Notes: generated by a model not told the origin, from the letters alone. DNA of 33,530 nt from an uncultured Eubacterium sp. (GCA_947385775.1 CANDMI010000042.1:1-33530), one strand, 5' to 3'; counted from the stretch's first letter, positions 9,115 through 18,568 are shown. Translations and numbers: made by a program.

Positions 9115-10127
9115 TTTGTATTCTCCTTTGACAGCTTTATAAACTCTTCCAGCCTTGCTTTCGCCGCGCCTGTGTCAATCAGATTTTGCGCCAAACGCAC
9201 CCCTTCTTCCAAAGACGGCGCCTTTCCCGCCACATATAAGCCCGCGCCCGCGTTCAGCGCAACCGCGTTCCGCTTCGCGCCCTTTTCTCCGTTTAAGATC
9301 GACCGCGTGATCTTCGCGTTTTCCTGTGGAGCGCCGCCGATCAGCTCCTCTTTTTCGCATTTTGCAAAGCCAAACTGTTCCGGCTCGATCACATACGACC
9401 GGTACGAGCCGTCCTTTACTTCGCAGACTGTCGTCGGCGCGCTTAAGGATATTTCGTCTAATACATCCTGCCCGTAAACGACCATCGCGCTTTTTACACC
9501 CAATTTAGACAATACCCTGGCAAGCGGCTCCACCAGCGCTTCTTCGTACACACCCATGACCTGCATGCTTGCCCCCGCCGGATTGGTCAACGGCCCTAAA
9601 ATATTAAAAATCGTGCGAATCCCAAGCTCTTTTCGCACCGGAGCTACATATTTCATGGACAAATGGTAATTTTGCGCAAACAAAAAACAAATGTTGATTT
9701 TATTTAAAAGCTCCGTGCTTTTTTCTGGAGGTATAGAAATATTCACGCCCAACGCTTCTAACACATCCGCCGCGCCGCACCTGCTGGACGCCGCCCGGTT
9801 GCCGTGCTTTGCCACCGGAACGCCGCCGGAGGAGATTACGATGGCTGACGTCGTGGAGATATTAAAAGAATTGGACTGATCGCCGCCAGTCCCTACGATC
9901 TCCAGCACATCCATATCATGAAGCAGGCGGATGCAATGACCGCGCATCCCCTCCGCGGAGCCTGTGATCTCATCGATCGTTTCCCCTTTCATCGCCAGCG
10001 CGGTCAGATACGCGCTAAGCTGTATGTCGCTTACGCCGCCGCCCATGATCTCATCCATTACGGCTTTTGCGGTATTATAGCTTAAATTCTCTTTCTTACC
10101 CAAAGATATGATCGCTTCTCTAATCAT
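9111..10127 (-). CDS. trpD: Anthranilate phosphoribosyltransferase
   Basis: TrpD transfers the phosphoribosyl group of PRPP to anthranilate. The 338-aa protein has the PRPP-binding [14 protein letters not shown], the anthranilate-site [23 protein letters not shown], and [14 protein letters not shown]. It is a stand-alone enzyme, not fused to TrpG. The start at 10125-10127 is preceded by GGGGA at a somewhat long distance. Its TGA overlaps the original trpC start, showing tight translational coupling. A 148-bp A-rich (minus-strand) gap separates it from trpG, the largest gap in the operon. Confidence 0.96.
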   Translation of the reverse strand: MIREAIISLGKKENLSYNTAKAVMDEIMGGGVSDIQLSAYLTALAMKGETIDEITGSAEGMRGHCIRLLHDMDVLEIVGTGGDQSNSFNISTTSAIVISSGGVPVAKHGNRAASSRCGAADVLEALGVNISIPPEKSTELLNKINICFLFAQNYHLSMKYVAPVRKELGIRTIFNILGPLTNPAGASMQVMGVYEEALVEPLARVLSKLGVKSAMVVYGQDVLDEISLSAPTTVCEVKDGSYRSYVIEPEQFGFAKCEKEELIGGAPQENAKITRSILNGEKGAKRNAVALNAGAGLYVAGKAPSLEEGVRLAQNLIDTGAAKARLEEFIKLSKENTK

Positions 10128-10275
10128 CTTCTATGATCCCCTTTCTAAGACATATTTCAGTTTACGGTTATAATTTTTTCTGGAATTTTCTACTTTTCAT
10201 AGCTTATTTTCGTTTTATTTTTTTCATTTTCTTTTATAGCTTTATTTTTATAACTTTACCTTTTGAGTTTTACTT

Positions 10276-10866
10276 TTATGACTTTGCTTTCACGGCTTCT
10301 ATAAAATTTCGGATTATCTTTTCCCCGTCTGGCGTAAGGATCGACTCTGGATGAAACTGCAAGCCATAGACCAGATACTCCTTATGCTCCAACGCCATGA
10401 TTTCGCCTTCTTTAGATTCCGCGGTTATTTTCAAACATTCCGGCAGGCTGGATCTTACCGCGATCAGGGAATGATATCTTGCCGCCTGGATTTCTTTCGT
10501 TTCCCCGCCTAATCCGGCAAAAATTTTACTGTCTGTATCCACACGTATCCGGGAAGCCTTACCATGCATTAAACGCTCCGCATAGGAGACCACGCCTCCG
10601 AACGCTTCGAAAATCGCCTGATGCCCGAGGCAGATGCCAAGGATCGGGATCTCGCCGGATAATTTTTGCACCGCTTCGATGCAAATTCCCGCGTTTTGCG
10701 GCCGTCCCGGGCCTGGGGAAAGACAGACGGCCTTTGGCTTTTCGCTTCGTATTTCTTCAATCGTAATTTTATCATTCCGCACCACCCGTATGTCTGGCTG
10801 GATAGCTCCGATCAGCTGGTAGAGATTATAGGAAAAGCTGTCGTAATTATCGATTAACAAAATCAT
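10276..10866 (-). CDS. trpG: Anthranilate synthase glutamine amidotransferase subunit
   Basis: TrpG hydrolyses glutamine and delivers ammonia to TrpE. The 196-aa class I amidotransferase has LIDNYDSFSYNL at the N-terminus, the nucleophile Cys79 in GICLGHQ and the His/Glu pair in LQFHPES. The length is typical for a monofunctional subunit. The start codon overlaps the trpE stop (ATGA), giving equimolar expression of the two subunits. In some organisms the same subunit also serves PabB; no pabB is present in this window. Confidence 0.95.
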   Translation of the reverse strand: MILLIDNYDSFSYNLYQLIGAIQPDIRVVRNDKITIEEIRSEKPKAVCLSPGPGRPQNAGICIEAVQKLSGEIPILGICLGHQAIFEAFGGVVSYAERLMHGKASRIRVDTDSKIFAGLGGETKEIQAARYHSLIAVRSSLPECLKITAESKEGEIMALEHKEYLVYGLQFHPESILTPDGEKIIRNFIEAVKAKS

Positions 10867-12338
10867 ACATCAATCCCTCCTTCCGCCTGCTTTAACGCAT
10901 TCAAAACCGCCCGCGCTTTATTCGCGCATTCCTCAAATTCCTTTTCCGGCACGCTGTCCGCGACTATGCCCGCGCCAGAACGCACAAACGCCTTGCCATT
11001 TTTTGCATAGGCGATCCGTATCGCGATACAGGTATCCAGATTTCCGGTAAAATCCAGATAGCCGATCGCGCCGCCGTATATCCCGCGCTTGTTATCCTCC
11101 AGTTCGTTTATGATCTCACATGCCCGAAGCTTTGGCGCGCCGGAAAGCGTTCCAGCAGGCAAAATCGAATCTACCGCGTCCAGCGCGTCTTTATCCTCGC
11201 GGATTTCTCCCTTTACGGTGGAGCCGATATGCATCACATGGGAAAATCGTTGGATGGACATATATTTTTCCACCTCCACAGAGCCAAGCTTACTGATCTT
11301 TCCGATATCGTTCCTGCCAAGATCCACGAGCATATTGTGCTCCGCGCATTCCTTTTCATCTGACAAAAGGCTTTGCTCCAGCTTAAGATCTTCCTTCTCG
11401 TCCCTGCCCCTTGGCCTCGTGCCAGCCAGCGGAAAAGTATATAAATTCCCATTTTCCAGCTTGACTAACGTCTCCGGCGAAGCTCCCGCGATCTCGATAT
11501 CGTCGCTGGAAAAATAAAACATATAAGGCGACGGATTACTCGTGCGAAGCATACGGTAAGCGTCAAGCAAGCTCCCTTCGATATCGGCTTCTATCCGGTT
11601 GGACAATACGACCTGGAAAATATCCCCTTCCCGGATGTAGCGCTTTGCCTTTTCCACGATTTCGCAGTATTTTTCTTTGTCAAATAAATAGCGGAACCCG
11701 CTCTTTATTCTAAGCGGCGAATTTTCGGCAAATTTCCCATGCTGCAATAAGTCCGCCATCTTTTGCAGCTGCATCTCGCCCTCTAGGTAAGCGCGTTCCA
11801 GCTCTTTCACCTGGATATTTACGATCAGGATCGCCTTTTGCCTGTAATGGTCGAACGCGATCACTTTGTCAAACAGCATCATATCCACATCCCGGAAGGA
11901 CTCTTCGTCTTTTGCGTCCAGCTTTAGCGACGGCTCGCTGTATTTGATATAATCGTAGGAAAAGTATCCGACCAGCCCCCCGGAAAACGGCGGCATTTCC
12001 GGCAGCGCCGGCGCTTTATTTTCTTTTAAAATCTTACGGATAATCTCACCCGGATGATCCGTCTCTTTAATCAAGACGGAATCGCTCACAATCCTTGCTT
12101 TTCCATTTAAGCAAGCAATCTCTACGGTTGGGTCATAGCCCAAAAACGTATACCGCCCCCAACGCTTCTCCTGCTCGGCGCTTTCCAGCAAAAAACAATG
12201 ACTGCTTGCCTGCTTTAACCGCCGGATCGCCATGATCGGCGTGATCGTATCGGAAAATAATTCTAATTTTAACGGAATCCTCTGATAATCCCCCTGCTCT
12301 AAGATCTCCTTTGCCTGGCTCAATGATGGATAGGCCAT
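10863..12338 (-). CDS. trpE: Anthranilate synthase component I
   Basis: TrpE converts chorismate plus ammonia to anthranilate and is the committed step. The 491-aa protein contains the N-terminal tryptophan-binding motif FLLESAE, expected to confer feedback inhibition, and the chorismate-binding core: REGDIFQVVLSNR, PSPYMFYF, GASPETLV, PLAGTRPRG, RNDIGKIS, ILPAGTLSGAPK, GGAIGYLDF and RSGAGIVADS. The start follows AAGGAGG. It is the first gene of the operon, directly downstream of the T-box leader, so transcription into it depends on antitermination by uncharged tRNA-Trp. Confidence 0.97.
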   Translation of the reverse strand: MAYPSLSQAKEILEQGDYQRIPLKLELFSDTITPIMAIRRLKQASSHCFLLESAEQEKRWGRYTFLGYDPTVEIACLNGKARIVSDSVLIKETDHPGEIIRKILKENKAPALPEMPPFSGGLVGYFSYDYIKYSEPSLKLDAKDEESFRDVDMMLFDKVIAFDHYRQKAILIVNIQVKELERAYLEGEMQLQKMADLLQHGKFAENSPLRIKSGFRYLFDKEKYCEIVEKAKRYIREGDIFQVVLSNRIEADIEGSLLDAYRMLRTSNPSPYMFYFSSDDIEIAGASPETLVKLENGNLYTFPLAGTRPRGRDEKEDLKLEQSLLSDEKECAEHNMLVDLGRNDIGKISKLGSVEVEKYMSIQRFSHVMHIGSTVKGEIREDKDALDAVDSILPAGTLSGAPKLRACEIINELEDNKRGIYGGAIGYLDFTGNLDTCIAIRIAYAKNGKAFVRSGAGIVADSVPEKEFEECANKARAVLNALKQAEGGIDV

Positions 12339-12402
12339 ATCGCATACCTCCTTTTCGTATTACACTCGGCAAAGCCGCTAATTTCCTTATGCCCCTGCGC
12401 AT

Positions 12403-12465
12403 AAAAAAACACCCTGTCCAAGATCATGTATAGAATCTTTCCATACATAATCAAGGACGGGTGTT
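12403..12465 (-). terminator. T-box regulated terminator before trpE
   Basis: ACACCCGTCC at 12456-12465 pairs with GGACAGGGTGT, and the arms continue into a long stem through GATTATGTATGGA / TCTATACATGATC. The hairpin ends in seven T residues (A at 12403-12409 on the plus strand). Confidence 0.9.
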
Positions 12466-12803
12466 ATTGTCTAACCAAAAACTGCCGTACCTGAATTTAT
12501 TCAGGCAAAACATCAGACAACCCAACATATATCGTTGTCTGATGGCATGATTCTGGCATAAATATCATCCGCGGTGCCACCTTGCTTCACAGGCATGCCT
12601 GCGCACTTTGACGAGATACCAACATATCTCCGGCAACTAACGTATGCCCAACGTCGCAGAATACTTAAGATCGTCTCCCTTTGACTGCGCCCTCCGTGGT
12701 CCATTTAATAATCTGCGTTTCATCCGGCTCTCACCTACCCGGACTCTCTGTGGATGCACAACTATTTTTATCTCCACTTCATCGGTTTGATGTTTGAAAT
12801 TCT
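12403..12803 (-). promoter_or_regulatory. Tryptophan T-box leader (riboswitch) of the trp operon
   Basis: On the minus strand the roughly 400-nt leader contains the conserved T-box AAGGTGGCACCGCGG (12569-12583), which binds the acceptor end of uncharged tRNA. Upstream, TGG at 12701-12703, followed by ACC, is the probable specifier codon for tRNA-Trp. The antiterminator partner CCGTCCTT is at 12453-12460 and is also one arm of the terminator, so the two folds exclude each other. Unusually, 108 nt separate the two antiterminator arms; they hold two extra hairpins, at 12511-12544 (stem CATCAGACAAC) and 12490-12505 (CCTGAAT/ATTCAGG). Confidence 0.92.
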
Positions 12804-12809
12804 TGTTTT

Positions 12810-12838
12810 ATTAAATCACAGGAAAAATGGTTTGTCAA
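12810..12838 (-). promoter_or_regulatory. Sigma-A promoter of the trp operon
   Basis: On the minus strand TTGACA (12833-12838), a 17-base spacer and TTTAAT (12810-12815) predict a start near 12803, just upstream of the T-box leader. Confidence 0.85.
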
Positions 12839-12866
12839 TTCCTTTTTTTGATTTTTCGCAAATTTT

Positions 12867-15800
12867 TTATTCCCCATCCAAAAGCGCCGCCATCAGCTGC
12901 TCCTTATCCAGCCCGGAAATTGACACTCCATCCTCTGACATGATCGAATCCGCCAGATTTTGCTTATTTTCCTGCATTGATAAAATGCGCTCCTCTATCG
13001 TCCCTTTCATGATCAGCCTTAACACCGTCACCTTGTTATCCTGCCCTATGCGGTACGCCCGGTCTGTCGCCTGGTTTTGGGCGGCGAGGTTCCACCAGGG
13101 ATCATAATGGATGACCATATCCGCGGCAGTTAAATTAAGCCCTGTCCCGCCGGCTTTTAGGGAAATTAAAAACACATCCGCCTGCCCGTCCTGGAACCGG
13201 GAAACGAGGCTTCGGCGCTCTTCCTTTTTGGTTTTGCCCGTCAGCACAAAAACCTTTATCCCATGCTCTGTCAGAAGCGTTGACAAACGTTCGAGCATCG
13301 CCGCAAACTGGGAAAACAACAGGATTTTATGCCCGCCGCCAACGGCGTTTTCCACTACCTCAACGCATGCTTTGACCTTGGCTGGCTCCTCTGCATAGTT
13401 TTCATAAATCAGGCCCGGGTCGCAGCAGATCTGGCGTAAGGCGGTAAGCTCCGCAAGTATCTGGAGCTTTTGCGTTTTAAATTCCGCTTCGGTCTGCTTT
13501 GCAAGCGTCATTAGCAGCTGCTTTTCCCGCGCCTGGTACAGGCTGCACTGTTTCTTTTCCAGCTTCGCGTATACGACCTTTTCGATTTTATCCGGAAGCT
13601 CCTTTAACACGTCCTTTTTTAAACGCCGCAGGATAAAAGGCTTTACCATGCGGGATAAGCGCAGCCTGGCGGCTTCCTCCCCACTTTCCGCGATCGGCGC
13701 TTCCAGCTCTTCTTTAAAACGTTTATAGCTGAATAAATATCCCGGCATCAAAAACTCGAAAATGCTCCAAAGCTCGCTTAAACGGTTTTCCACCGGCGTT
13801 CCGGTCAGCGCGAAGCGGCAGCCGCAGGTGATGGATTTGACCGACTTCGCCGCCTGGGTGGAGGCGTTTTTAATGTACTGCGCCTCGTCCGCGATCATAT
13901 AGTCAAAGCCCTTGCCGCAATAAAAATCGATATCGCGTTTTAATAAATCATAAGAGGTGATCAAGATATCATAGGTTTCCCATTCTTCTATTTGAGACTG
14001 CCTTGTCTTTGCGTTTCCCGCCACCGCCTGCACCCGCGCGTCTGGATAAAATTTCTGGCTTTCCGCTTCCCAGTTATACACAAGGGAGGACGGGCATACG
14101 ACCAGCGCGTGGGTTCCCGGATGCGCCGCGATAAACGTCAACACCTGCAACGTTTTTCCAAGACCCATGTCATCGGCTAATATCCCGCCAAACCCATATT
14201 TGGAAAGCGTGCACAGCCACTGGAAGCCGATCTCCTGATAAGGGCGCAGCACGGCTTTTATCTGCGCCGGGATCTCATTATCCCCGTCCTCCATAGAGCG
14301 CATTTCCCGTACGATCGTTTTAAACTTCTTATCCCGCTCCATTCGGATATATTCGGAGTTATCCTTCATCAAAGCGTCCAGATAAAGCGCGCGAAACAGC
14401 GGCGCCTGCGCTCTTTTGTTTTTTAACTGCTCCTTCGTCAGTTGCAGCCCTTCGTTTAATTCTGCCAAAACAGCCAGGGAATTTTCATCCATACGTAAAA
14501 ATTCCCCGGTTTTTAGCTTATGGTACTTTTTTTTCTTTTTATAATCCGAGAGGATATCCATAACCTCTCCCGCGCTCATTCCCTCCACGTCCCAGCTGAC
14601 GTCCAAAAGGTTTCCTTTCATCGATACGCCGGTGGTCACCTTTGGCATTTGGATCACGCGCATATTTTTAAAACGGTCGGTCGCAAACACCTCCGACACC
14701 GCCTCCAGCTCATGCAGGCCCCGTTCTAAAAATTCCAGCATCGAATCCTCTTTCTTGCTTATGTAAGTCACCTGGTCGTCCGCCAGCTCGAAATACGCTT
14801 CTAAAACCGTGCGAACCTGAAATTCGCTTCGGATATCCCGGCCCGCTTCGTCCTTTGCCGCAATCTTTGCCACGTCATATTCTTTTTCGCCGTAGGATAC
14901 CTTCGCCTTACATTCAACATGCTCGCCCACCTTATCCAGATAGCTTCGAAAAACCGCCTCCTGTGGCTCATAAGAAGAAAACTCTACCCTGGAAATCTGT
15001 ACGTCAAACACATCCAGGATCATCGGCAGCACATTTTTCGCAAACGCTCCAAAATCCTGCTCTCCCAGAAAGAAGCTCGGGTTTGACAGCTCCATCCCAT
15101 AGTCGCGATACCGCATATAATAATGGCGGCTGTTTATTTCCTCCCTGCCCTGCGCCATCAGCTTTAAAAAGCTTTTCGCCTTGTCATAATATTCCCTTGT
15201 GCAAATGTAAAAGCGATGGTTCCATAAAATATACCACTGTTTTCCGCCCTCCGTCAAAAAAATCGGGTCCATTTCCACATTCGCGCCCTTGCTGTCAAGC
15301 TCAACGCCCTGAATCCGAAGCGGAAGGCGCGGATTTTCCCTTACGATAGAAACCGCCTCCACCGTTCCCGTCAGCTGGTCGTCCACCGAAAGCGCGCTTC
15401 CTTCATAAAGCTCCATCAACTGGTCTAACATCGCCGGGGATAACGTGCACGAGCGGCGCATCTGCGGGTTGCTGTAGCTCCACCCCGGATACCGGAAGGA
15501 ATATTCGCTCTCGGCATCCAGCTCAAAAAGCAGGTTCACAAGCCCTGTGGATTCCCTTGTAAACGCGCTCTGGCTGTGGGTAAACGCCAGCTTTTTGCCA
15601 TACGAAAAAAAACGCATCTGTTTAATGTTATCCACCAGCCCGCCGATGTCTTTGACCACATACATTTGCGTAACTCCTATTTTAAGCTCCAAAGATTCAC
15701 GGTCTGATTCTAAATGCAAAAGCGGCTCCAGTCTTACGTCCCCGTTTCCATGCTCCTGGCAAAACTGGTTGCGGTCTTGCAGCACATAATAATCCAACAG

Positions 15801-16289
15801 CTCTTTTAACGCCACATCGCTTGCGCGGGCCTGTCCGCTTTTCTTCCCCGAAGCAGATCCCATCCTCTGCGACGATAAGGAAACGCTCCTTTTCTGCCCT
15901 TCCCCGCCATTTGCGCCTTCCTGCGCGTCTTGCGCGGCTTCATTAAAAAGCTCGTAAACCTCTACGTCCTCATACTGGTAATTGTATTCAAAAAACAGCG
16001 CCGCCACATGCTTGCAGGCTCCCGGATAGTTTTCATTGGCAGGGCATTCGCAGGTATAGCCTAAGATCGTATCCTCCCTGTCCTTCGCCCAGGGCGCGAT
16101 CACCGCTTTGGCATGGTACGCATTTCCCATGCTTCCCCTTATTTCCCCTTCCAAAATAAACGTCCCGTTCTTTTGGTCTTTAATTTTTATTTTTTTTACC
16201 GCGTCCTCGCAAAACAAATTGTAGCCGCGATCATAGACATTTTTGTTGCTGGCGCAGTTTTGGATCGCTTTATTGTCTAATGTTTTCAT
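12867..16289 (-). CDS. SWIM zinc-finger SNF2-family helicase/ATPase
   Basis: This 1140-aa protein has an N-terminal SWIM zinc finger (C80, C82, C92, H94 in CECPANENYPGACKHV), a long SNF2-associated middle region, and a C-terminal Snf2 motor. The motor shows motif I DDMGLGKT near residue 705, motif II DEAQ near 800, LTGTPVENRLSELWSIF, and helicase-C motifs SLKAGGTGLNL and QATDRAYRIGQ. Such bacterial proteins are DNA- or RNA-polymerase-associated translocases of mostly unknown task; no restriction or defence partners are adjacent. The start ATG at 16287-16289 has no ribosome binding site, and the promoter at 16296-16324 places the transcription start on the ATG itself. Confidence 0.95.
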   Translation of the reverse strand: MKTLDNKAIQNCASNKNVYDRGYNLFCEDAVKKIKIKDQKNGTFILEGEIRGSMGNAYHAKAVIAPWAKDREDTILGYTCECPANENYPGACKHVAALFFEYNYQYEDVEVYELFNEAAQDAQEGANGGEGQKRSVSLSSQRMGSASGKKSGQARASDVALKELLDYYVLQDRNQFCQEHGNGDVRLEPLLHLESDRESLELKIGVTQMYVVKDIGGLVDNIKQMRFFSYGKKLAFTHSQSAFTRESTGLVNLLFELDAESEYSFRYPGWSYSNPQMRRSCTLSPAMLDQLMELYEGSALSVDDQLTGTVEAVSIVRENPRLPLRIQGVELDSKGANVEMDPIFLTEGGKQWYILWNHRFYICTREYYDKAKSFLKLMAQGREEINSRHYYMRYRDYGMELSNPSFFLGEQDFGAFAKNVLPMILDVFDVQISRVEFSSYEPQEAVFRSYLDKVGEHVECKAKVSYGEKEYDVAKIAAKDEAGRDIRSEFQVRTVLEAYFELADDQVTYISKKEDSMLEFLERGLHELEAVSEVFATDRFKNMRVIQMPKVTTGVSMKGNLLDVSWDVEGMSAGEVMDILSDYKKKKKYHKLKTGEFLRMDENSLAVLAELNEGLQLTKEQLKNKRAQAPLFRALYLDALMKDNSEYIRMERDKKFKTIVREMRSMEDGDNEIPAQIKAVLRPYQEIGFQWLCTLSKYGFGGILADDMGLGKTLQVLTFIAAHPGTHALVVCPSSLVYNWEAESQKFYPDARVQAVAGNAKTRQSQIEEWETYDILITSYDLLKRDIDFYCGKGFDYMIADEAQYIKNASTQAAKSVKSITCGCRFALTGTPVENRLSELWSIFEFLMPGYLFSYKRFKEELEAPIAESGEEAARLRLSRMVKPFILRRLKKDVLKELPDKIEKVVYAKLEKKQCSLYQAREKQLLMTLAKQTEAEFKTQKLQILAELTALRQICCDPGLIYENYAEEPAKVKACVEVVENAVGGGHKILLFSQFAAMLERLSTLLTEHGIKVFVLTGKTKKEERRSLVSRFQDGQADVFLISLKAGGTGLNLTAADMVIHYDPWWNLAAQNQATDRAYRIGQDNKVTVLRLIMKGTIEERILSMQENKQNLADSIMSEDGVSISGLDKEQLMAALLDGE

Positions 16290-16295
16290 ACAAAG

Positions 16296-16324
16296 ATTAT
16301 AGCAAGTTCCAAAATGACTGTAAA
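16296..16324 (-). promoter_or_regulatory. Promoter giving a probable leaderless SNF2 mRNA
   Basis: On the minus strand TTTACA (16319-16324), a 17-base spacer and an extended -10 TGCTATAAT (hexamer 16296-16301). The expected start, seven bases after the hexamer, is 16289, the A of the start codon. Confidence 0.75.
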
Positions 16325-16326
16325 CC

Positions 16327-17157
16327 CTAAACCCATTTCTTTTTCTTAAAATAAATCAGCATACTGACGCATATCGTAACGCTTATGCCGATAAACACAG
16401 GATAAGCGTATTTCCAGTCCATTTCCGGCATATTCGTAAAATTCATCCCGTACCAGCCTACCATTAAGGTCAGCGGCAAAAACACCGTTGTGACGACTGT
16501 GAACAGGCGCATTAAATTATTTTGCTCGATATCGATCTGCGCCTGGTACGCTTCCCGCATCTGCGTCACATAATCCCGCAGATTGATGACATAGGAAAGA
16601 TATCTGGATGTCCTGCCCGCAAGAATCCGAAAGTGAGACAGCCCGTCCTGCGTCAGCATCCCGTTTTCATTTAAGATCAGATTATCAAAGATCACATCCA
16701 GCTGCTCATAATAGCGTTTCAATCGAAGCAGCTCCTTGCGGTAGGCTATGATCTTATGGATATAATTTTCATTGTAGCGCACCATAGCCGCCATTTCCGC
16801 GTCCGCGACCTCGCACTCCATATCCTCCAGGTTATCCATGTCATTTTGAAACAAACGCAAAAAAAAGCTCCACAGGGAGCGTTCGTTTGTCTCCTCCTTT
16901 GACGCAAGCTCAAAGACGCGCTTATACGCCCGCTCCCCCTCGCACAAAAAGAACAGATCCTCATGGTCTAAATACACCATAACCTGCCCCGCCGCTTTGC
17001 CGATCTGCCTGATATCATAGATCTGAAATGCAAACAGGCTATAATTTTTATAACACTCAAAGGTTTCTCCATACCTTTCCTTTATATACCTTGCAACCTT
17101 TGGGTTCATATATTTTGTGTATTCCGCCGCTTCCTCCATATTCAAAACCTTTTGCAT
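16327..17157 (-). CDS. CorA-family divalent cation transporter
   Basis: This 276-aa protein has a cytoplasmic helical N-terminal domain and two C-terminal membrane helices. The signature YGMNF (residues 236-240) ends the first helix, and a second helix and a Lys-rich tail follow. CorA proteins form pentameric channels for Mg2+ (some members prefer Zn2+ or Co2+); the substrate cannot be decided here. The protein is shorter than E. coli CorA and the N-terminal domain is divergent. The start at 17155-17157 has only a distant GGAG; the second Met (MEEAAEY) is a possible alternative. It lies 37 bp upstream of the SNF2 gene, which has its own promoter. Confidence 0.88.
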   Translation of the reverse strand: MQKVLNMEEAAEYTKYMNPKVARYIKERYGETFECYKNYSLFAFQIYDIRQIGKAAGQVMVYLDHEDLFFLCEGERAYKRVFELASKEETNERSLWSFFLRLFQNDMDNLEDMECEVADAEMAAMVRYNENYIHKIIAYRKELLRLKRYYEQLDVIFDNLILNENGMLTQDGLSHFRILAGRTSRYLSYVINLRDYVTQMREAYQAQIDIEQNNLMRLFTVVTTVFLPLTLMVGWYGMNFTNMPEMDWKYAYPVFIGISVTICVSMLIYFKKKKWV

Positions 17158-17267
17158 AAATTCCGACCCAACTCCAATCCTATCCGTTTCTTACAAATAT
17201 AACCATTTTTGTTTACTTTATACAGCAAAAAATCACGTCGGAACACGATATTTTTTCATTTTTACCG

Positions 17268-17295
17268 TTGCAAACCATTCTCATAAGGGTATAAT
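17268..17295 (+). promoter_or_regulatory. Promoter of the class V aminotransferase gene
   Basis: TTGCAA (17268-17273), 16-base spacer, TATAAT (17290-17295). The predicted start near 17302 gives a leader of about 115 nt. Confidence 0.7.
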
Positions 17296-17324
17296 TTATC
17301 TCTGAAAACAGCAAATACGCCTAT

Positions 17325-17374
17325 CTGCCAGATACCGTTTTGGCTGTTTCTAAAAATAACGGCTCAACTGGCAG
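17325..17374 (+). other. Hairpin in the 5' leader of the aminotransferase mRNA
   Basis: CTGCCAG (17325-17331) pairs with CTGGCAG (17368-17374), and an inner ACCGTT can pair with AACGG. The structure lies between promoter and ribosome binding site. It matches no riboswitch class I know. Confidence 0.4.
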
Positions 17375-17416
17375 AAAGCATTTTTGAAACACGCTTTAAA
17401 AATACAGGAGGATGCA

Positions 17417-18568
17417 ATGATAAAGTTAATGACGCCAGGCCCGACCCAGGTTTTGGAAAACGTACGCATGGCAAGAAGCACAGAATGCACAAATCCAGAT
17501 CTGGACGCCGATTTTTTTGATTTTTATAAAGACACCTGTCAATTAATCAGCTCTCTTTTGCACACCAAAAATGAAACCCTGATTTTAGGAGGAGAAGGGA
17601 TCTTAGGATTAGAAGCCGCCTGCGCTTCTCTTACCGAGCCAGGCGATAAAGCGCTGGTCATTGACAACGGGATATTTGGAAAAGGCTTCGCGGATTTTGT
17701 CCGCATCTATGGCGGCGTACCGGATATCTATCACGCGGATTATGAACGGGAGATCGACGTAGAGGCGCTGGCAGATTACCTGAATGAACACGACGACTAT
17801 AAGTACGCGACCGTCGTCCACTGTGACACCCCAAGCGGAATCCTCAATGATATCAGCAGGATCTGCCCTTTGTTAAAACAGCATGGAATTTTAACGGTTG
17901 TCGATGCCGTATCTTCCATGTTTGGCGAATACGTCGATGTGGATCAATTCCAGATCGACCTGCTCTGCGGCGGCTCGCAAAAAGCGGTTTCCGCTCCTCC
18001 GGGCCTAACCTTTGTGACCATCAGCGGCGACGCGCGACGCGCCATGAAAACCCGGAAAACCCAGATCGCGTCCTTTTACGCGAACCTGATGGCGTTTGAA
18101 AATTACTATGAAAACAAATGGTTCCCATACACCATGCCGATCAGCGATATCAAAGGGCTGCGCGCCGCCTTTGACAATATCGCGGCAGACAGCGAAATGT
18201 TAAATCTACATAAAACAATCGGCTCCGCAGTTCGTGAAACGCTGACCGCAGCCGGGTTAAGGCTGCACCAAAAAAGCGGGTTTTCCAACACCGTCACCGT
18301 ATTTGACATTCCTGACGGCCTTCGCGACGAGCAGATCTTAAACGCGGTGAAACAAAAGCATCACATCCTGCTTGCAGGCTCCTTTGACGAGCTTACGGGC
18401 AAGGTCATCCGCATCGGCCATATGGGAGCCAACGCTACCGTCAGCAATCTGACGGAAACGCTTTATGCCTTAGACGATACGCTGCGCTCTCTTGGCGTTA
18501 AGCTTTTGGTTCCGATGGATGAGTATTTCCGTCAGCTTATCCGAAAGCAGTCCCATGGAATCGAGTAG
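17417..18568 (+). CDS. Class V PLP-dependent aminotransferase (alanine/serine-glyoxylate type)
   Basis: This 383-aa fold-type I enzyme starts with LMTPGPTQV, has GGEGILGLEAAC, DNGIFGKGFADF, HCDTPSGILNDI, the cofactor Asp in VVDAVSSMFGE, and the Schiff-base Lys189 in GGSQKAVSAPPG. These match the alanine-glyoxylate / serine-pyruvate / ureidoglycine-glyoxylate aminotransferase group. The donor and acceptor cannot be assigned, and no purine or phosphonate genes are nearby. The start at 17417 has AGGAGG five bases upstream and removes an 11-residue N-terminal extension of the open frame. The stop TAG at 18566-18568 lies inside the first hairpin of the paired-hairpin repeat. Confidence 0.9.
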   Translation: MIKLMTPGPTQVLENVRMARSTECTNPDLDADFFDFYKDTCQLISSLLHTKNETLILGGEGILGLEAACASLTEPGDKALVIDNGIFGKGFADFVRIYGGVPDIYHADYEREIDVEALADYLNEHDDYKYATVVHCDTPSGILNDISRICPLLKQHGILTVVDAVSSMFGEYVDVDQFQIDLLCGGSQKAVSAPPGLTFVTISGDARRAMKTRKTQIASFYANLMAFENYYENKWFPYTMPISDIKGLRAAFDNIAADSEMLNLHKTIGSAVRETLTAAGLRLHQKSGFSNTVTVFDIPDGLRDEQILNAVKQKHHILLAGSFDELTGKVIRIGHMGANATVSNLTETLYALDDTLRSLGVKLLVPMDEYFRQLIRKQSHGIE

